This document shows positions 21,636 through 32,845 of a stretch of 43,084 bases of DNA, piece by piece (position 1 is the stretch's first letter; every line of letters begins with the position of its first letter). Under the pieces are notes generated by a model, which was not told where the DNA came from, did not search any database, and worked only from the letters and a program-made list of their open reading frames with translations. Origin of the DNA: Chara braunii (Eukaryota > Streptophyta > Charophyceae > Charales > Characeae); the NCBI GenBank assembly GCA_003427395.1, contig BFEA01000150.1, forward strand, positions 1,431,667 to 1,474,750, given 5' to 3'. Made by a program: the position numbers and the translations under genes.

Positions 21636-22060
21636 TCACCATTGAAGGGGGTGTAAAAAATGTTCTCCCCCTCTCACAGCAGCATGCCGAAGATTCCATA
21701 TCGTCCATACAATGGCAGCTGGAATAGGTTCTTTTGCATCGGCCAAATGATAAGGGGAGGAGGGTTGTCTTCTGGAAGCCGCCCCCATCGGCGCAAACTG
21801 ATCGTCCCAGCGCGTAGCTGCCGCTGGGACAGGGATGTTGGACTGTCTCCACCGCTCCCGGAACGGTCTAGATATTTCATGAAGTAATAGAAGGTGATGG
21901 ATGTTCTCCGTTCGTGTTCCCTGACAAAGTCTGCATTCCGGACTAGCCTTTACCGTTCTTCTGGCACACCAAGAAGCAACAGGCAATGCTTGATGCATTA
22001 TCGCTTGTGCTGTTGCTGCCTTGAGATGCATTTTGTTGCTAACTGAGCTGCTATGTCGTG
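21636..22060 (-). mobile_element. LINE fragment: zf-RVT region of ORF2
   Basis: The minus frame from about 22060 to 21636 reads as the end of a plant LINE reverse transcriptase: HLKAATAQAIMHQALPVASW, then the zinc-binding CRLCQGTRTENIHHLL, RPFRERW and AIVWTIWNLRHA. Cys-x2-Cys and His-His are visible. It differs clearly from the 17447 LINE, so a second lineage is present. It is antisense to the host gene and ends about 300 bp before exon 2. Confidence 0.8.
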
Positions 22061-22141
22061 GACTTGACCGTATCTATGTAATAAAATTATTATCTAGTTA
22101 TTTATACATGGATAGGCATGCCCTCTCCCTTCGTGTCGTTA

Positions 22142-22354
22142 TTTATGCTTCTTGTTGTGGGTTTCTGCTTTTGGATCTGTGCGGGAACGGTCCCATGTGT
22201 TTGTGCTTTTGCATCTGCTTCTTCTGCTTATGCTCCTTGTTGTGTTCTTGTGCTTGTGGATGTGGATTGGTCGTTATTTTGTTTATGCTTCTGCTTCTTC
22301 TGCTGATGCTCCTTGTTGTGTGTTTGTGCTTTTGCATCTGCGGATTCTGCGCAG
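22142..22354. repeat. Degenerate repeats at the 3' end of the intron
   Basis: GTTTGTGCTTTTGCATCTGC occurs at about 22199 and 22321, and GATGCTCCTTGTTGTGT-type blocks at about 22230 and 22305. A more decayed relative (CTTTTGGATCTGTGCGGGAA) lies at 22167. The last unit forms the splice acceptor, so the acceptor region itself was duplicated. Confidence 0.75.
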
Positions 22355-23807
22355 GAACGTTACGATGATTGGTAATCCTGAGGATCCATCCCGAGTTGTC
22401 ATTGTCGACAATCGCCATGCTGGCAAGATGGGTGCTGATGGTGATGATATTGGGACCTTCCAATCTGCCACAGCGACTTTTGGTGGCTACCACATCATTG
22501 TCCAAGGCATTTCATTTATCAACGACTTCCCGCGTGGTAAGCCTGGGGAGATTGGCAACCAAGCTGTTGCGATGCGCGCTTCGGGCTGGTTTATCATCTT
22601 TGCGAACTGCATCTTCCGCGGATTCCAGGACACTCTGTACGCTCATAAGGGAGTGCAGTTGTACAAGAATTGCTATATCGAGGGGACCATCGATTTCATC
22701 TTTGGCTATGCGACCGCTCAGTATGAGGATTGCCACATTCACACCTTGGCCGATCCTTTCACCATCTCTGCGGAGAAACGGCAGCTGCCAGGCGCTCGTA
22801 CAAGCGGCTTCCTCTTCTTGAGAGGAATAATCACTGGCGTAAGCGGCAAGGCCTATCTCGGTCGAGCGTGGGGAGCTGCGTCGCTGACCTGGTTCGTTGA
22901 GACGCAAATGGAGGCGTTTATCCAGCCGGCAGGCTGGAATAACTTCAACGACCCCACCAGGGAGAAGACGGCAGATTACGGGGAGTACAACTGTTCGGGT
23001 CCGGGCTCAGATCGGTCCGGCAGAGTTAGTTGGTCGCGGGCATTAACTCTCGAAGAAGTTGGGCCATTCTTAGGAGGAGATAGGCAATGGATCGATGGGA
23101 ACTCGTGGGTCAGACTGCCATCCCCTCTTCCTCCGACTCCTGATGGCAGGGAAGACGCGGCCACAACCCCTCTACCTATCAGTAGTGGTTCACCTCCTCC
23201 TCCTCCTCCGCCTCCACCACCTGCTTCGGTTGTTCCGCCCACTCCTCCTTCCGTTGAACCTCCTGTGCTTCCGTCCGGTTTTGCGACTGCCGGCCTTGAG
23301 CCTGCAGCAGCTTCAGGTAACGCCACCGGCGTGATCGCAGCTCTGCGAGCGGACCCTAGGTTTTCTATCTTCGTTGGTCTTCTTGACAAAGGCTTCGCGG
23401 CAAACCTTCCTCTGCAACCTCTCACCATCAGCGTGCCTGAGAATGCCGCTTTCGCACGTCTGGGTCCTGGCCAGCTGGACACGATTAAGGCCGATGAGGC
23501 CCTCCTTTACGAGTTCCTTGGGTACCATTTCGCTGACGGTTTCTATCCGAAGGCGGACCTGCTGGCCGCCATCGCCAAAAGCACTTCTGGCACAGTCTCC
23601 GTCCCTACTCAGGGGGGCAGTTACGTATCTTTCTCTTCGGTTGGTGACGTTATCAAGGTCGACGGCAGCACCTCTGTCACGGAGGCTGACTTCCTAGTCG
23701 ACTCTCCGAACAAAGCTGTCGCCCATGTTATTGCCAGCGTGTTGCTTAGTCAAGACGTCACGGACTCCTTGGCTAGCTCTTCGTCTCCTCCCCCACATCC
23801 TGTCTGA
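22355..23807 (+). CDS. Pectinesterase-fasciclin fusion protein, exon 2 (residues 138-621)
   Basis: This exon encodes the rest of a secreted pectin methylesterase (EC 3.1.1.11 family; removes methyl groups from wall homogalacturonan) fused to an adhesion-type domain. Visible active-site residues, numbered from ATG 4583: Gln207 (QAVAMR), Gln229 and Asp230 (QDTLY), Asp251 (DFIFG), Arg308 (LGRAW). All five family positions are kept. The domain ends near 393 (WVRLP). Residues about 394-447 are a Pro-rich hinge with a run of ten prolines. Residues about 460-605 are one FAS1 domain: H1-like LTISVPENAAFARL and H2-like HVIASVLL. The protein ends SSSSPPPHPV with no obvious GPI signal. N-glycosylation sequons include NVT and NCS. 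A donor-like GTGAGA follows the stop at 23810, so a 3' UTR intron is possible. Confidence 0.92.
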
Positions 23808-25491
23808 AGGTGAGAACCAAGATAACGCCTTGTCCACAACACTGACTGTGGGATTTCTCCTTCGATGGATCAGTCAGGTCTGACGCAATGATTGCCGTTT
23901 GTGTTTTCAACTCTTTATATAAAGCTTTGAAGTCTTAACCGATGCCACCTTCGCCGCTCTACTTCTCGACTGATACTGAACTGAGGGCGAGTGTTGCTGT
24001 TGTGCTTTCAGGTAGCTTCGGTTCAGTGGATAGATCCGAGAATGGCCATTCGTTGGTTTTCTGCCGCATGCTTCCGTCGGCGCGCAATGATACCCGCCTT
24101 CTCGCTGAAGGTAAGGAGAATGGAACGTGTAGATGATGATGCTCATCCCGATCGCCACTGAGAAAATAACCAGTCAATCTCGATTGCTTGATCTCGATCG
24201 ATGATGATGTGTGTTTCTTGGCCAGTTTTGCTCCAATCCACGCTCTGTGTGCGGGCAATAATAACATCAGGTCGCCAGCATTAACTTTTGTGGCTCGTTT
24301 GTTTTGCCATTTGTTTATTACTTCATCCGAGCAGATCCGATTATCATCCTTACGCTGTTTCCCTTCCGTATGTCGTTTTGCACCCTGAGCACGTCGTTTG
24401 CACCCTGAGCACTGTGATATCTCCTCCTTGCGTATGTCGTTTTGGGAAGACTTCTGTCTTCAGTGGAAAAGGATCACGGGTCGTTGGGAGTGCGTGGGTG
24501 GTCCGTCAGCTATCTGGAGGGACTAGTACCTTGTAGCAGTGCTGCTGATGTGGGATGAAAATTCTGCGTGTCATGTGACTGTGCGTTTACTTGCTGTCCT
24601 GCCTCTGTTCTCCTATTTGGCCGCATCCCTTGTTCTTATTCACTTGTGTTTCTTCTTTCTTTCTTTTCTTTTCTTTTCTTTTCTCCTGTATTTATTTTCA
24701 CTTGTTGCTTGAATCAGCTCAGTTGCTTTTCAGTTATGTAAGCATTCTTTTATTTTTGCTCTGCCACGGATTCTCCACATCGTAGATCCGTTTCTGCAGC
24801 GAGTCATGTTGAACCTTGTTGGACGGTGGAGATTAGACCATTTGCTGAACCGTTTTGCAGGATTGACTCTGATTATTAAAACCTTGTTGGACGGTGGATT
24901 AGACCATTTGCTGAACCCCTAGTGATTGGACCTGTGGTTACTGGATCTGTGGCTGTGTACCATGGGTTTGACATTTAAATTTTGTGTTGTTTTTCGCCGA
25001 TGCTTGGGTATTTGAAAAAAACGGACCTTTATCAGACTCCCCCGACGGCTTCCTTCCGACGGTCCGGGAAATGTTCTACTTCACGTTTCACGGATTCTCG
25101 CTCCGCTTTACCAACTGATCAAACAGTTGAGTCTATCGGACCTCTAACAGCTTCATGTACGTTTTGTATGTTTTGTATGTTTTGTAGTAGAGCGAGTCCC
25201 AGAGAAGCTTGTTTATGCGTTTTTGCGCTTGTATTTTCATTCTGTCGTCCCTGAAAGATGCGCTCGTTTCCTCTTCGAGAGGTTAACTTGGTGCATCTGT
25301 AGCTGTCGCCATCATTGTGGGGGTTGAAATAACGAGAATAGTAGAGCGGCGCCCCACCTTGTGTCCATTTGTCCGTCCGTGTGAAGATCCGCTTGTGGAG
25401 AACGCATTGCAAAGTTCCAATGATAAGCAGACAAGCACACAGCACTGTAGATAGGCAAACTAGACCCCTTGCTCCTGCGGCAACCCCCGCG
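23808..25491. other. 3' UTR and downstream stretch, no further gene
   Basis: A possible UTR intron begins AAG|GTGAGA at 23810; TTTCAG at about 24010 could end it. Direct repeats: GCACCCTGAGCAC twice near 24380-24410, and AACCTTGTTGGACGGTGGA...GACCATTTGCTGAACC at 24812-24851 and 24880-24917. A TTTTC-type run lies at 24655-24681. No polyadenylation site is certain. Confidence 0.55.

Positions 25492-25530
<39 letters not shown>
25492..25530. repeat. Poly-C tract, 39 bases
   Basis: An uninterrupted run of C followed by GGG. The minus strand could form a G-quadruplex. Its exact length is unreliable in a short-read assembly. Confidence 0.97.
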
Positions 25531-27033
<1,503 letters not shown>

Positions 27034-27036
<3 letters not shown>

Positions 27037-27556
27037 TTGCAGGGGTGATTTTTGTGCAACCCGTAGCTTTAAGTGGTAAAAAAAACCCACAGGGAGCTGT
27101 TATAGTACTGTGCAGTGTGCAAACAATAGGTAATGCATGGATCTGGACTCAATCGCGGGGAGTAGTGATGGAAGAAACTTGATGACATAGTACTGGATGC
27201 TATGGCTCGGGTCAGGACCATGCTCCCTTACTCTATGGCCAGCAGGATGCCAGGCAATGGAGAAAAAGCGACAACAAGGCACGCAGGGTGGAGGGCATGG
27301 GGGAGGCAAGTGAGCACCCAAGAAGTCCAAGGCGGTGAAGGAAGAAAAGGCCGTCCGGTGGGAGAAGATGGGAAACAGCCAGGCAAGAAATAGCGAGGCA
27401 AAAAATAGCAAGGCGAAAACAAGGGGGCAACACTCAGGCGGGAGGGCAACGGGAAGGTGGGAGGGCAGAGAAAACATAAGGAAACAAGGGCTGTGAAGGG
27501 GAAGAGCGGCAGAATGGGCAGATACAATACACAGAAGACAAGAAACCGCTAAGGCA
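27034..27556. other. Gene-free stretch, purine-rich
   Basis: 27240-27530 is A/G-rich with degenerate GGCAAG/AGGGCAA repeats; mirrored pyrimidine-rich frames on the minus strand have no family motif. Confidence 0.5.
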
Positions 27557-27559
27557 TAA

Positions 27560-27988
27560 AGGCCTCGCCACACCACTCTTGCAACGGCGAGATTTGTCAA
27601 GAGCTGTCAGAAGTTCTCAAGAGTTGTGTTTTCAAGAGTTTTCGCCCCCTCGCCACACAGCACTCTCGAAAGGGCGATACCTGTTGGACACAGGATGAAA
27701 AACGACAGTCGTATAGCTTTGTTTTTTTTTGCATGGCGTCAGGATAACGGCCTGACAACTCTTGAAAATCGATAGTCCCTCAAGGGCTCGGCCAAGGACA
27801 CACTTGAAAACGCACCAGTTGCAGGCAGGCTTGGGTTTCCAATCTTTCAAGAGACACTCTAGAAAGAAAGGGGGGTTCTTCAGGAGGCTTCCACTCTGAC
27901 AGCTCTCGACTGCCCCAAGTGTCAAGAGGCTGTGTGGCCATGCAGCAACTCTTGAAAATGACTTTTCAAGAGTGGTGTGGCGAGGCCC
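27560..27988. mobile_element. MITE family 2 longer member, 22-bp TIRs and TAA target duplication
   Basis: The left TIR begins AGGCCTCGCCACACCACTCT; the right TIR is its reverse complement with one difference at the outermost base. TAA flanks both ends (27557-27559, 27989-27991). The element is 429 bp with no transposase; CTCTTGAAAA / TTTTCAAGAG motifs recur inside in both directions. This is the hallmark structure of a PIF/Harbinger (Tourist-type) non-autonomous element. Confidence 0.93.
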
Positions 27989-28226
27989 TAAAGCAGCAAG
28001 GCAAAAGTAGGGAGGCAACACTCTCAGAGGCCGGAGGGCAACAGTTCCCATGAAGAAGACAAGGCAGACAAGAACCTGTAAACAAGAAAAGCTCAAGAAA
28101 TGACAATAGTTGAAAACACAAAAAGCGAAAAAAAGAAAAAAAAAAAACAGAAAAGAAAACACTGATCGTAACAGATCGTTTCGACGGACGCAAACCCACT
28201 CATCAGGAGCCTGAACCCTTGACAAT

Positions 28227-28348
28227 GGGCCTCGCCTCAACACTATCGAAATGTCAGCAAGCCAAAAGATTGGCGGGTGCATCTGGACGTGTTCTAGCGG
28301 AAAGTTCATTCTCATTTTCCACCATTCGAGAGCCGTGTGGCGATGCCC
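28227..28348. mobile_element. MITE family 2 copy with AAT target duplication
   Basis: Ends GGGCCTCGCCTCAACACTAT and GTGTGGCGATGCCC; AAT on both sides (28224-28226, 28349-28351). The interior GGTGCATCT...TGTTCTAGCGGAAAGTTCAT links it to the 14.3-kb copies; the ends resemble the 27560 element. Confidence 0.88.
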
Positions 28349-28433
28349 AATCTCTCTGGAATCCCCTTATTGAGCACAAGCAGCAAAGCAACAGTGCAGT
28401 GAAGCTTCCCTTCCCCACCCGTCCTTTTTTACG

Positions 28434-28566
28434 CAATGCAGCTCCTTCGGGAGATCAGTTAAAACTGGAACGATACAGAGAAGATTAGCATGACCTCTGT
28501 GCAACGATGACACGCAGAAAAATGGTCCCAGAAAAAAAACCAAAAAAAGCAAACAAGACAATGCAG
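28434..28566 (+). pseudogene. U6 snRNA retropseudogene, copy 3
   Basis: 28442-28529 reads as U6: CTCCTTCGGGAG, GGAACGATACAGAGAAGATT (intact ACAGAGA box), AGCATGACCTCTGTGCAACG, ATGACACGCA and AATGGTCC. Substitutions in the normally invariant GGCCCCTGCGCAAGG segment and loss of a few 3' bases argue against function. An A-rich tail (28530-28557) replaces the T-run. CAATGCAG occurs directly on both sides (28434-28441, 28559-28566), as expected for LINE-mediated retroposition. CAATGCAG is also common in the surrounding repeat array, so the flanking match is not conclusive. Confidence 0.82.
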
Positions 28567-29090
28567 CGGGGCATAACGGAGAATGCAAACTACGTAGTGA
28601 AGTTCAATGCAGTGTTAACAAAGCAACCCATGCAAAGTACAAGGTAAACAGGTTTGCTGGGGGGAGATTGCCGTGGGAAGACAGCACAGTGAAGCACCAT
28701 GCAGCACAAGCGACCGAGGTATGAACATGGGCAGCAGTTGGGCAACAGCGCAGTGAAGTACAATGCAGCGTAACAAAGCAACCAAAGCCACACCACACAC
28801 CACAGTCAGTCTGCCTGTAAAGATGATGCAAGCAGAAAGGAAGGACGTCAGCAGCGCAGTGAAGCACATGGCAACAACAACAACAAAGCGGCCGAACTAC
28901 GTGGTCAGCAGGGCGACAGTGTGGAGAAGCAGAAGGCAATACCGACGCATCAGTTGCTCTACACGGCAAGCACGCCAGCTGCAGAGGACAAACATGGGAA
29001 GTGGAATGGGCAGCAAGGCCGCGGCGGAGCGCACGCACACAAGGCAGTCCAGACATTGTTGAACCCTAAACCAAACCAATTCTCACCACC
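28567..29090. repeat. Degenerate repeats of CAGTGAAGTNCAATGCAGCG type
   Basis: Related blocks start near 28597, 28688, 28751 and 28857 and extend to AACAAAGCAACC. Spacing is irregular (63-106 bp). The open minus frame of 150 codons with repeated CC and LHC residues simply reflects the repeats. Confidence 0.65.
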
Positions 29091-29408
29091 TACTCACACC
29101 ACAAGTGACCCCCTGCAGACTGCTGGTTCCCAACACCTGCTGAGCCAGCAGGCGTTCACACAGACGGTCGCCTGTCATTAACCATAGACCTTACGCACCT
29201 CACAGACATCCGAACCAAGCTTGTTGCCGAATAGTGATGCAGGCACTCCATGTAAGGAACGACTGACTTTTTGGAACTGCTCACAGGTGCTCGCTTAGAC
29301 TCGTACAATTTTTTTTCTTCCAAAAAACAAATAATCATACAAGGAAACAGCAAGAGAGACATGGAAGCCAAAAAAGAGAGATCGAAATCTTTGTTTGTCT
29401 GTGTGTGT

Positions 29409-29449
<41 letters not shown>
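29409..29449. repeat. (GA)n microsatellite
   Basis: About 20 GA units. Confidence 0.97.
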
Positions 29450-29451
<2 letters not shown>

Positions 29452-30404
29452 GGGCGCGCATCCGTCAGTGGGGGAACGGCGGGAAGGGGTGGGGCTGTTA
29501 CAAGAGTCCTCTTCCCACCCAGACGAGGGGACCAAAATCGAGACAGCCATGTTATATGGTATACTTCGAAGTGACTGGAATCTTTCATGAAACAGCGGAG
29601 TCAGTTGTTTTGTTGTGAATGGTGCAACCCCACCAGCTCTGTGTACTTGCCTTGGATGTGTACACACCAGTTCTGTTCCGGACCGGATTGTTTGTTCTCT
29701 TTGTGATGCTCATGCGTATGCGTTTGGTAGCTCTCTTCACGAGGATGAGTTGGAAGGCGGGGGGAGGGAGAGGAGTGCGGGGAGGAGAAGAGCAGGGGGA
29801 AGGGCAACGTCATTGGATCCTGAATATTCACTGTCAGAGCAGACTGGTCGAGGCTGGCACAGAAGGCCAGTCGGGGGCTGGGTGGCAGAGAGAAATGAGC
29901 CTTAAAAAAGGCCTTGCCTACGATAAGTAGCCACGTCTGCAGCTCGGACAAGACCGGTTCACGTGTGGATTGTGGAATCTCCTCCGCATGCAGTTGGTGT
30001 GTCAAATGCTGGGGTGCAGACGGATGGGGTACAGGTGACGTGGCTTCCACATGCTAGGAGTGCAGGCACGAAGACTGAGGACCACCAAATTGTATAGGCA
30101 CTGCCGTTCCAGCCCCTACGTCAGTACGATGTAGACTGTCATTATAGGTCCCCCCCCCAAAAAAAAAAAAAAAAAAAAAAAAACTTGCATGGTCTATACA
30201 TGCCCTCATACTAATCATCACAGTACAAATGTAAGGGTTGCCATGCCCGATTCCTGGCACTGAAATATAAGGGATGCCGGGCCCGGTTCGCGGCTGTTTT
30301 GATTGAGAAAACTGAAAAAAGAATCACCTCCATCTCAGCCTGAGCACTGAGGTGAACTCTGTGAGGGAGTCTGTTCCTCGTCTAGTGAGGATGGAGAATT
30401 TCCA
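29450..30404. other. Gene-free stretch with C10A27 homopolymer
   Basis: A run of C then A at about 30148-30183. AAGGGYTGCC...ATGCC-type pieces repeat near 30235 and 30270. No gene is seen. Confidence 0.55.
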
Positions 30405-30475
30405 ACTACCGTCTTCACCTGAATTGAACGCCCGGACAGCGATAATGACCGGGCGTTCTATTCAGGCGAAGATGG
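30405..30475. mobile_element. MITE family 1 copy (short, outside the gene)
   Basis: Left ACTACCGTCTTCACCTGAAT, right ATTCAGGCGAAGATGG; the arms pair through GAACGCCCGG / CCGGGCGTTC. The centre is short (ACAGCGATAATGA). It is the only family 1 copy outside the pectinesterase intron. Confidence 0.8.
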
Positions 30476-30575
30476 AAACATTCTGGCGGAAAAAAGTCCA
30501 TTGTTACATGTGAGACGTGGACGGCGAGGATGTGGCAGGTGATGGAATCAGGGATAGTCTACGCAGTAGAGACAC

Positions 30576-30576
<1 letters not shown>

Positions 30577-30668
<92 letters not shown>

Positions 30669-30706
30669 GTCTGTCTCTCTGTCTGTCTCTCTCTGTCTCT
30701 CTCTCC
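30577..30706. repeat. (CT)n microsatellite with CTGT variants
   Basis: Long CT run to about 30664, then CTGTCTGT blocks. Confidence 0.96.
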
Positions 30707-32845
30707 ATCAGAAGTTTCTGAAAATGCTGACAATACGCGGGCATGATACTGACATCCCAGCAAGAAAGCAGGCTCGCGCTCGTGGTAATTCAAAATACTT
30801 GCCCCCCAAAAGGGGAAACTGTGGCTGTGACACTTTTTGTTTGAAATAGGCAAGAAAAGGCGAAGTGGCGCTGTGTCATGGTCGCGGCGTGAATTTTGAG
30901 ATGTGCAAATTTTGTGGGGTCTCTAAAACTGTGCCAGTCAGTACCCCCAGTGGCGCTTGGCAGATTTAGGGTTGCCTTTTTTTTTTTCTGCCCCATTTGT
31001 GTTGCCTGTAGGTTCTGAAGGATGGGTGTGACCACGACGCCCTTGCCCCTTGAAAAAGAAAGAAAAATGTTGCTGACATCCCAGCAAGAAAGCAGGATCG
31101 CCCTTGTGTGCTTGTTGAAGTAAAGAATGTCAATTGCTATGAATGAGATGGGAACTGGCCAGGTAGAGGGGAGGAGGAAGGGTCAGACATATTTTTCTCT
31201 GGAAGCTGCAGAGCTTGTGCCTGTGCATCCCACTTAGTACTACCACTGATAAAGGCGCTGGACTGAGTGGTAATTCGCCACTTTGTGATAGTCCAGGGGT
31301 GTAATATGGCCGGCGAGTGCAGTGTGCACCTCTCTGCTATTGTCCCAGAGTGTCGATTCGTTGTTTGTGAATCTAAAAGCACTGAAGTGACGTGGGCAAT
31401 GAAAGGCAGACGGCGGAAACCGCCTGAATGAGGAGCACTTAGACAGCGTACAGGACACAAGCACGAAGCAAGCCCAGAAAGGCAGGATGGAGCGAGATAT
31501 CATTCCATAAAAGACCACGTGAAAGCTCGCTGATGCATATGCATAGAACATAAACATAACCCATCATCCGCGTATGTCTCCCGTGCTCGTCATCTCCTCC
31601 GTCCTGATCCCACCACACGCAGTTCTTCTGTCCTGACACCGCCAGCAGCACACTCTCCTCGTCTAAGAACCGACAATGCAGCATCCCTCCACGTGTTTCA
31701 TCCCTCCACGGGTTTCATCCGCCCACCTTACCGGAATCCTCAGGAGGGTGAATTCCCCTTAGCTCTTCGGTCGATCCGAGAGACGTAGTCCTTGTCTCAG
31801 CTGCTAGAAATAGAGGTTGCTACCCCTGCGCATGCGCTGGGTACAGTGGGTAGGAATGGAAGTTGCCTTGAGGTTGTCACGTCCGACCGCGGCCGCGATA
31901 TCCGTTGTCGTGTGCTCGCTCGCCATGCTGCTCGATCACCGAGTCTTCGTGTGCCAGTAGCGTTCCTCTGCGCGCCTACCCTGAACTTTTTTTCCTGCAT
32001 ACATCCGAAAAAAAGAAAGAAAAGAAAAGGCAAAAACAAAAGAAAGCAAAAGAAAACAAAAGGACTTCGGAAGAACCAAGAATGCAAGATTCTCCAACCG
32101 GTCAGCCAAATCCTGCAAAGTTTTCGTCGGCAGATGGGAAGGCTTTTCAGACCTCCTAGAGGTGGCTCAAAGAGAAGGGAGGCCTCGAGAAATCACATTT
32201 TCTACTTCTTTTCTTTCGATAATATTCAATAATTTGTTACTGTTTTTGAAAGGTCGTTTGGCAGTAGAAATGTATAAGCCATTCAAGCGGTAGATAGATG
32301 GATTGATCGACAGTTAGGATGTTAGATTTACTAGGTTTAGGAATTGTGGTTATTGTTGTATATTGACAACAGTTGATTTGTGCTGGTGTTAGGAACAATG
32401 GGACCCCAACTTTTTTGCGCCCCGTGCAGTCAGTTGGCGCACAAATTCTCAGCGCCGCGCTAATTCGTGCTATCGCCCGACCATGCCCCTACGGGCCGAC
32501 GCCGACTGCCACCCGCTCCCCCACCGCCCAGCAGCCTGCACGCCGCGCTCACTCAATTTCGAATTGTTGAAGTAGGGCGGCAACGCCTGCCATCGCCTTG
32601 AGGGGTTGAAGACGCCCGTCCTAAGAGCATGCCCTATGCGCGTGCCATCACCAAGAGAAGGATAGCAGCGTCGTAGCAGTGTGTTGCTGCCCTCCCGCCT
32701 GTTGCTCGTTGCGATCGCCATTTGCGAGAACTTTCAAAGAAGGAAGCCACCCGCAAGACGGCAGCATATGTGCAAGGTCGCCATCTCGCCAAGCTGACAT
32801 ACCAGCTTCCTCACCATCGTGCATGCCTTCGGGAGAGAGCATAAT
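30707..32845. other. Gene-free stretch, no recognised feature
   Basis: GACATCCCAGCAAGAAAGCAGG occurs at about 30752 and 31077, a 325-bp spaced direct repeat. 32400-32720 is GC-rich. Frames of up to 146 codons (31792-32232) are Lys-rich low complexity in their second half and carry no known domain. Confidence 0.5.

Noticed and set aside
23810-24010. A third coding exon after a GTGAGA donor
   Set aside because: The stop codon precedes the donor by two bases, so any intron here would be in the 3' UTR; no coding continuation is supported.
27632-28315. 227-codon minus frame
   Set aside because: It runs through the 27560-27988 MITE, its flank and into the 28227 MITE; no protein motif.
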